From CBDAQV01 sp965199335 (GTDB taxonomy: Bacteria > Pseudomonadota > Alphaproteobacteria > CALMVH01), in NCBI GenBank assembly GCA_965199335.1, contig CBDAQZ010000001.1, positions 1-64,000 of the forward strand: a stretch of 64,000 nt of DNA, written 5' to 3'. The position numbers and the translations under genes were made by a program. The notes beneath the pieces were generated by a model. It did not search any database and was not told the origin of the DNA. It was given only the letters and a program-made list of their open reading frames with translations. Position 1 is the stretch's first letter; each line of letters starts with the position of its first letter. Positions 60,577 to 64,000 of the stretch are shown here, piece after piece.

Positions 60577-62754
60577 CTATTGAACCGTCAGATTTACAAT
60601 CGGCGATGACGCGTTTCCCGCTGTGTCCTTGGCCTGAAAACTGTGCCGCCCCTGGGCCAAGGGCCAGCGGATGGTTTCATTCCTGTCGGCAGCCTGGAAC
60701 GGCTTGCCGTCGACATACCACACTATCTGGCCATCGCCGCCACCCCTGACCCTTAGCGGCAACGTATTGAGTTCCGCGGGGGTTTCGGGATTGATCAGGA
60801 AACGGGCATTATTCTCGGGGCTGGTGATGTGCAGCTTGGCAATTGGAACGGGAGCGGACAGGCCGGGAACGGCAGCGGCATTCACCGGCATGAATTCCGT
60901 CAACTGCCGGTCGCAGTGCGGATCGGTCTGGCCGGTTGCGGCGCACAGGGTTACCGGGTGCAGCCCCGCCGGCGCCGCCGGACTTGTATCGCGCAGGCCG
61001 TCGCTGTCGGCGCCGTGCAGGTCCAGCAGGATGTCGCGCGCCAGCATGCCGCTCTGCGCGCCTGTCATGCCGGTCATCGGCCTGCCGTCGGGACGGCCCG
61101 CCCACACCCCGACCAGATATTTCGAGGTATAGGCGACGGTCCAGGCGTCTCGGTAACCCTGGCTGGTGCCGGTCTTGACCGAGGCGGGGAAGGGATACTC
61201 GGTCGCGCCCATGCGGCTGAAGCTGGGCAGGCGCGCCATCGGGTCGCTGAGGAAGTCGGTGATTTCCTCCGCCGTGACGCGCGACAGCACGCGGCGGTCG
61301 CTGTCAGCATACTGTCCGTCATACCAGACCAGCGGGCGCAGCATGCCCTCGTTCGCCAGCGCGCCATAAGCGGTAACCAGCCGGTCGAGACCCGTGGGCA
61401 GGCCGCCGATGGCGAGTGTCAGGCCGTAGCGTTCGGCGGGGCGTTTTTCATCGTGCAGGCCCAGCCGGCCCAGGAACCAGTGCGTGCGCTCCAGCCCGAT
61501 CCTGCCGACCAGCCGCGCCGCCGGAACGTTGCGCGAATTGCCCAGCGCCTGGCGCGGCAGCATCGGGCCGAGGAAGCGGTGATCGGCGTTCTCGATCCCG
61601 GTGCCGTTATCGGCGGCGTCGACCAGTATGGTTGCGGGCGTGATCGCGCCCTGCTCCAGTGCCTCGGCATAGATGAACGGCTTCAGCGTGCTGCCGGGCG
61701 AACGGGCGCGGGTGGCATAGTCGATCTCGCCATTGTCGGCGGTGCTATAGCGCGCCGATCCGATCCAGGCCAGCACTTCCATGCTCTCGCGGTCGACGAC
61801 GATGGCCGCGACCTGCCTTGCGCCTTCCGCGCCCCAGGCATTCAACCGGTCGCGTGCCAACCGGGTGGCACGGCGCTGGATGCCGAGGTCGATGCTGCTA
61901 CGGATCTGTTCACGCGCCGGTCCACGATCCAGCAGGTCATCGATCTGCAATATGGCGTGCAGCGCATCGGCGGGGCGGCGGTCATGGGTACGCGGGTTCA
62001 GATGCGCCAGGTCGTCGATCGCCTGCGTATAATCGACATCGCCGATCACCCCCAGCGCATGCAGCCGGTCGAGCGCGCGGTGGCCGCGATCGATGGCCCG
62101 CAGGCGGCCTTCCTCCCGTGCCGGGTTCATCGCCGCAGGTGCTTGCGGGATGGCGGACAGGAATGCTATCTCCGCCCAGCTCAGATCGGCGACCGGCTTG
62201 TCGAAATACCAGCGCGCGGCGTGTGCGATGCCGTGGCTGTTCTGGCCGAACGGCACCAGCCGCAGGTATTGTTTCAGCACGGCGTCGCGCCCGTAGCGCA
62301 GCGTCATGACCGTGGCGCCGGCGGCCTCGACCGCCTTGCCGATATAGCCGCGATGCATCGGATGCTGCAGCCGCACGACCTGCATGGCGATCGTCGATGC
62401 GCCCGATATGCGGCGGCCCGTCGTGACATCGGACCAGACAGCTCGCGCCACGGCCAGCGGATCGACACCCAGATGGTTGTTGAAGCGATGATCTTCCAGC
62501 GCCAGGATCGCCGCACCGACGCGCGGCGGAATATCGTTGACCGGCCAGTATCCATAGCCGATATCCGCATTGCCCGTCTGGGCAAGGAAGTCGCCGTGCC
62601 GGTCTGTCACGATAGCCGTCGCACGCGGGTAGGCGAGCGTGGAGCGGTGATAGATCAGAACGCAGAGACAGAAGAACAGGAGCGTAACACTCGCCGCCCC
62701 GATACGCTTTGCGCGTATCCGGCTATTCCATATCCTTCCCTCGGGCCAGCGCAC
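60577..62754 (-). CDS. pbpC: penicillin-binding protein 1C
   Basis: 725 residues from GTG at 62754, directly after the previous stop (TAAGTG). A membrane anchor (about 20-36) precedes the glycosyltransferase domain with catalytic Glu87 in ALEDHRFNNHLGVDP, and then the transpeptidase domain (SPGSTLKPFIY SxxK; SVKTGTSQGYRD KTG). The C-terminal BiPBP domain (KLHITSPENNARFLINPE, QIVWYVDGKPF) is typical of PBP1C. It works with the alpha-2-macroglobulin encoded upstream. Confidence 0.95.
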   Translation of the reverse strand: MRWPEGRIWNSRIRAKRIGAASVTLLFFCLCVLIYHRSTLAYPRATAIVTDRHGDFLAQTGNADIGYGYWPVNDIPPRVGAAILALEDHRFNNHLGVDPLAVARAVWSDVTTGRRISGASTIAMQVVRLQHPMHRGYIGKAVEAAGATVMTLRYGRDAVLKQYLRLVPFGQNSHGIAHAARWYFDKPVADLSWAEIAFLSAIPQAPAAMNPAREEGRLRAIDRGHRALDRLHALGVIGDVDYTQAIDDLAHLNPRTHDRRPADALHAILQIDDLLDRGPAREQIRSSIDLGIQRRATRLARDRLNAWGAEGARQVAAIVVDRESMEVLAWIGSARYSTADNGEIDYATRARSPGSTLKPFIYAEALEQGAITPATILVDAADNGTGIENADHRFLGPMLPRQALGNSRNVPAARLVGRIGLERTHWFLGRLGLHDEKRPAERYGLTLAIGGLPTGLDRLVTAYGALANEGMLRPLVWYDGQYADSDRRVLSRVTAEEITDFLSDPMARLPSFSRMGATEYPFPASVKTGTSQGYRDAWTVAYTSKYLVGVWAGRPDGRPMTGMTGAQSGMLARDILLDLHGADSDGLRDTSPAAPAGLHPVTLCAATGQTDPHCDRQLTEFMPVNAAAVPGLSAPVPIAKLHITSPENNARFLINPETPAELNTLPLRVRGGGDGQIVWYVDGKPFQAADRNETIRWPLAQGRHSFQAKDTAGNASSPIVNLTVQ

Positions 62755-64000
62755 TTACGGCTTCTGGTCGGCGGCGCCGATCGTCACCGTCGCGCCCGCG
62801 CCGTTGCCGTTCACCGCCTCGTTATACATCATCTCTGTATAGGCGGCCGGCTGGATGAACTTGCCCGGTATGTTCGCCTTGGTGCGGAAATGGAAGTCGT
62901 AGGTCCCCTTCGGCAGAGTCTCGTAGAAATACGCGATCTGATCGTCGAGGAACGCGACGTAGGTCGGCTTCAGCGTCGGCTCGGCCGATGGCTTTGCTTC
63001 CGGCGGCGCGGTCGCCAGTTCCGGGTTCAGCGGCTCCATGCCCGCGGCCAGCGGTACGACGATGGCGACGTGGTGCCTGTCCTCCGGTGTGACGATCTCC
63101 AGCGAGTCCTCGACCACGTCGCCGACGGTCAGCGCGATCGTCTGCCCCGGCTGATCCAGGCGCTGCTTCTTCGCCGGCGCGCCGGTGGGATCGACCTTGT
63201 CGCTCTCGCGCGTGACCACGAAGCCGTTCGCCTTCGCCGCGACATGGCTGCCGTCCTCGGCCGGCAGGTAGGTCAGGTCGCTTTGCACGGTTACGGGGTG
63301 ATCGACACTTGCGGTCTGGGACGAGATATCGATATGGCCCTGGTCGTCGGTCGTAACCCTTTGCAGCTTGTTGCTGCCGCCCAAGTTCACCGTTGCCAGC
63401 GCTACCTGCTGCTTGCAAGGTTTGCCGTTCGGACAGTACCCCATGTATACACCCTGGTCCGGCTGCGTCCCCGTCGTGCCCATGTACTGGCTCAGCGCCA
63501 GCATGGCTTCGGCGTTCGCATTGGTCGTGCCCCAGCCGTCGCCTTGGCCCAAAGTCACCAGTGCATCGACCAGTATCGCGCGCTTGGCGCTGGGGGTTGT
63601 GTCCAGCGATACTGCACGCAGGACCTCGGACACCGTGCGCGTCTCGGACGGGAAGATCACGGGGTTGCGCGGGTCGGCATCCTGCAGCCCGCCATAGACC
63701 GGCTGGCCGTCGCGCTGCTTGATGACGATCCCCTTCCAGATGGCATCGTCGAGTGCCTTTAGCGTCATCGGATCGGCGCTGCTGCTGGTCGCCAACGCCT
63801 GCCTGATCTGAGCCAGGCCCTCCAGGCTGATGTAGTCCTTCTTGCGCAGCAGCTCGGCCGCGTAACCGCTATCCAGCTCGCCCGCCTCTGCCAGCGCCGA
63901 TAGGGCCCACGCCCGTTCGTTGTAGGCCTCGCCCGACAGGAAATGCGCATAATCGGAGCGCAGCGCCTGCTTTAACGCGCGGGTCAGAACCGCCCTCTGG
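62755..64000 (-). CDS. alpha-2-macroglobulin family protein (YfhM-like), 5' part beyond window
   Basis: The C-terminal 415 or so residues are visible; the start is outside. The visible part includes an alpha-toroid helical region (AYNERAWALSALAEAGELDS), GWGTTNANAEAMLALSQYMG, and the receptor-like end with the GDVVEDSLEIVTPEDRHHVA and YVAFLDDQIAYFYETLPKGT strands. In bacteria this protein is a periplasmic protease trap co-encoded with pbpC. The thioester motif cannot be seen here. Confidence 0.9.
   Translation of the reverse strand, partial: QRAVLTRALKQALRSDYAHFLSGEAYNERAWALSALAEAGELDSGYAAELLRKKDYISLEGLAQIRQALATSSSADPMTLKALDDAIWKGIVIKQRDGQPVYGGLQDADPRNPVIFPSETRTVSEVLRAVSLDTTPSAKRAILVDALVTLGQGDGWGTTNANAEAMLALSQYMGTTGTQPDQGVYMGYCPNGKPCKQQVALATVNLGGSNKLQRVTTDDQGHIDISSQTASVDHPVTVQSDLTYLPAEDGSHVAAKANGFVVTRESDKVDPTGAPAKKQRLDQPGQTIALTVGDVVEDSLEIVTPEDRHHVAIVVPLAAGMEPLNPELATAPPEAKPSAEPTLKPTYVAFLDDQIAYFYETLPKGTYDFHFRTKANIPGKFIQPAAYTEMMYNEAVNGNGAGATVTIGAADQKP

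Noticed and set aside
60829..63762. Plus-strand open frame of 977 codons opposite pbpC and the alpha-2-macroglobulin gene
   Set aside because: Spans two well-recognised genes on the other strand; composition is that of a high-GC shadow frame.
1..64000. CRISPR arrays, tRNA/rRNA genes, insertion sequences or prophage
   Set aside because: No regularly spaced repeats, no cloverleaf or rRNA-like stretches and no transposase, integrase or phage genes were seen on reading both strands. A weak tRNA could be missed by eye.

Overview
This 64 kb window is a chromosomal segment of an alphaproteobacterium with a high-GC genome. I do not assign an order. The gene neighbourhoods support the class: a gpmI / ctpA / divergent-polysaccharide-deacetylase / rppH block, ubiA-pmbA next to lipid A genes (waaA-lpxK-acyltransferase), hslV and hslU next to hisH-hisA-hisF-hisE, rpmH-rnpA-yidD, and a D,D-carboxypeptidase beside clpS-clpA. 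The cell is Gram-negative (Kdo and lipid A genes, an autotransporter, lipoproteins, PBP1C with an alpha-2-macroglobulin). No tRNA, rRNA, CRISPR array, insertion sequence or prophage was seen. GTG and TTG starts are common, and no gene-free stretch exceeds about 300 bases.

Layout. 1-5.8 kb (minus strand): partial AmgK-type sugar kinase, RppH, a deacetylase-like protein with two apparent frameshifts, CtpA, then GpmI. 5.9-11.3 kb (plus): 2OG-Fe(II) oxygenase, GT9 glycosyltransferase, a DUF3592/L7-L12-like fusion, an Nramp-like transporter, an outer-membrane transporter-like protein and a YdcF protein. 11.3-14.1 kb (minus): two lipoproteins and an ahpC-ahpD pair with a well-formed promoter and palindromic operator. 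14.1-19.4 kb (minus): kdpD-kdpE followed by three tandem paralogues of an unrecognised family. 19.4-26.6 kb (plus): ubiA, pmbA and a lipopolysaccharide block (LpxH-like phosphoesterase, GT4, WaaA, LpxK, LpxL-like). 27-31 kb (minus): hisH-Y-hisA-X-hisF-hisE, where X and Y are uncharacterised genes packed tightly into the operon.

31-36 kb: a cassette of a kinase-fold protein, a divergent HisD-like dehydrogenase and a HAD phosphatase lies between hisH and hslV, where many alphaproteobacteria carry hisB. hslV and hslU are then split by two opposite-strand genes. 37-46 kb: several lineage-specific proteins around rpmH-rnpA-yidD, a phosphatase, a 643-residue unknown and an orphan TRAP solute-binding protein. 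46-56 kb: CsbD-like protein, D,D-carboxypeptidase with SPOR domain, ClpS-ClpA, secreted proteins, an O-antigen-type methyltransferase, TrhO and an RMD1/DUF155 protein. 56-64 kb (minus): a 1409-residue autotransporter, PBP1C and the C-terminal part of an alpha-2-macroglobulin.

The least explained parts are the HisD-like/kinase/HAD cassette, the three-paralogue family behind kdpDE, and the extra genes inside the histidine operon. All function calls rest on reading motifs and gene order by eye; no database search was run.
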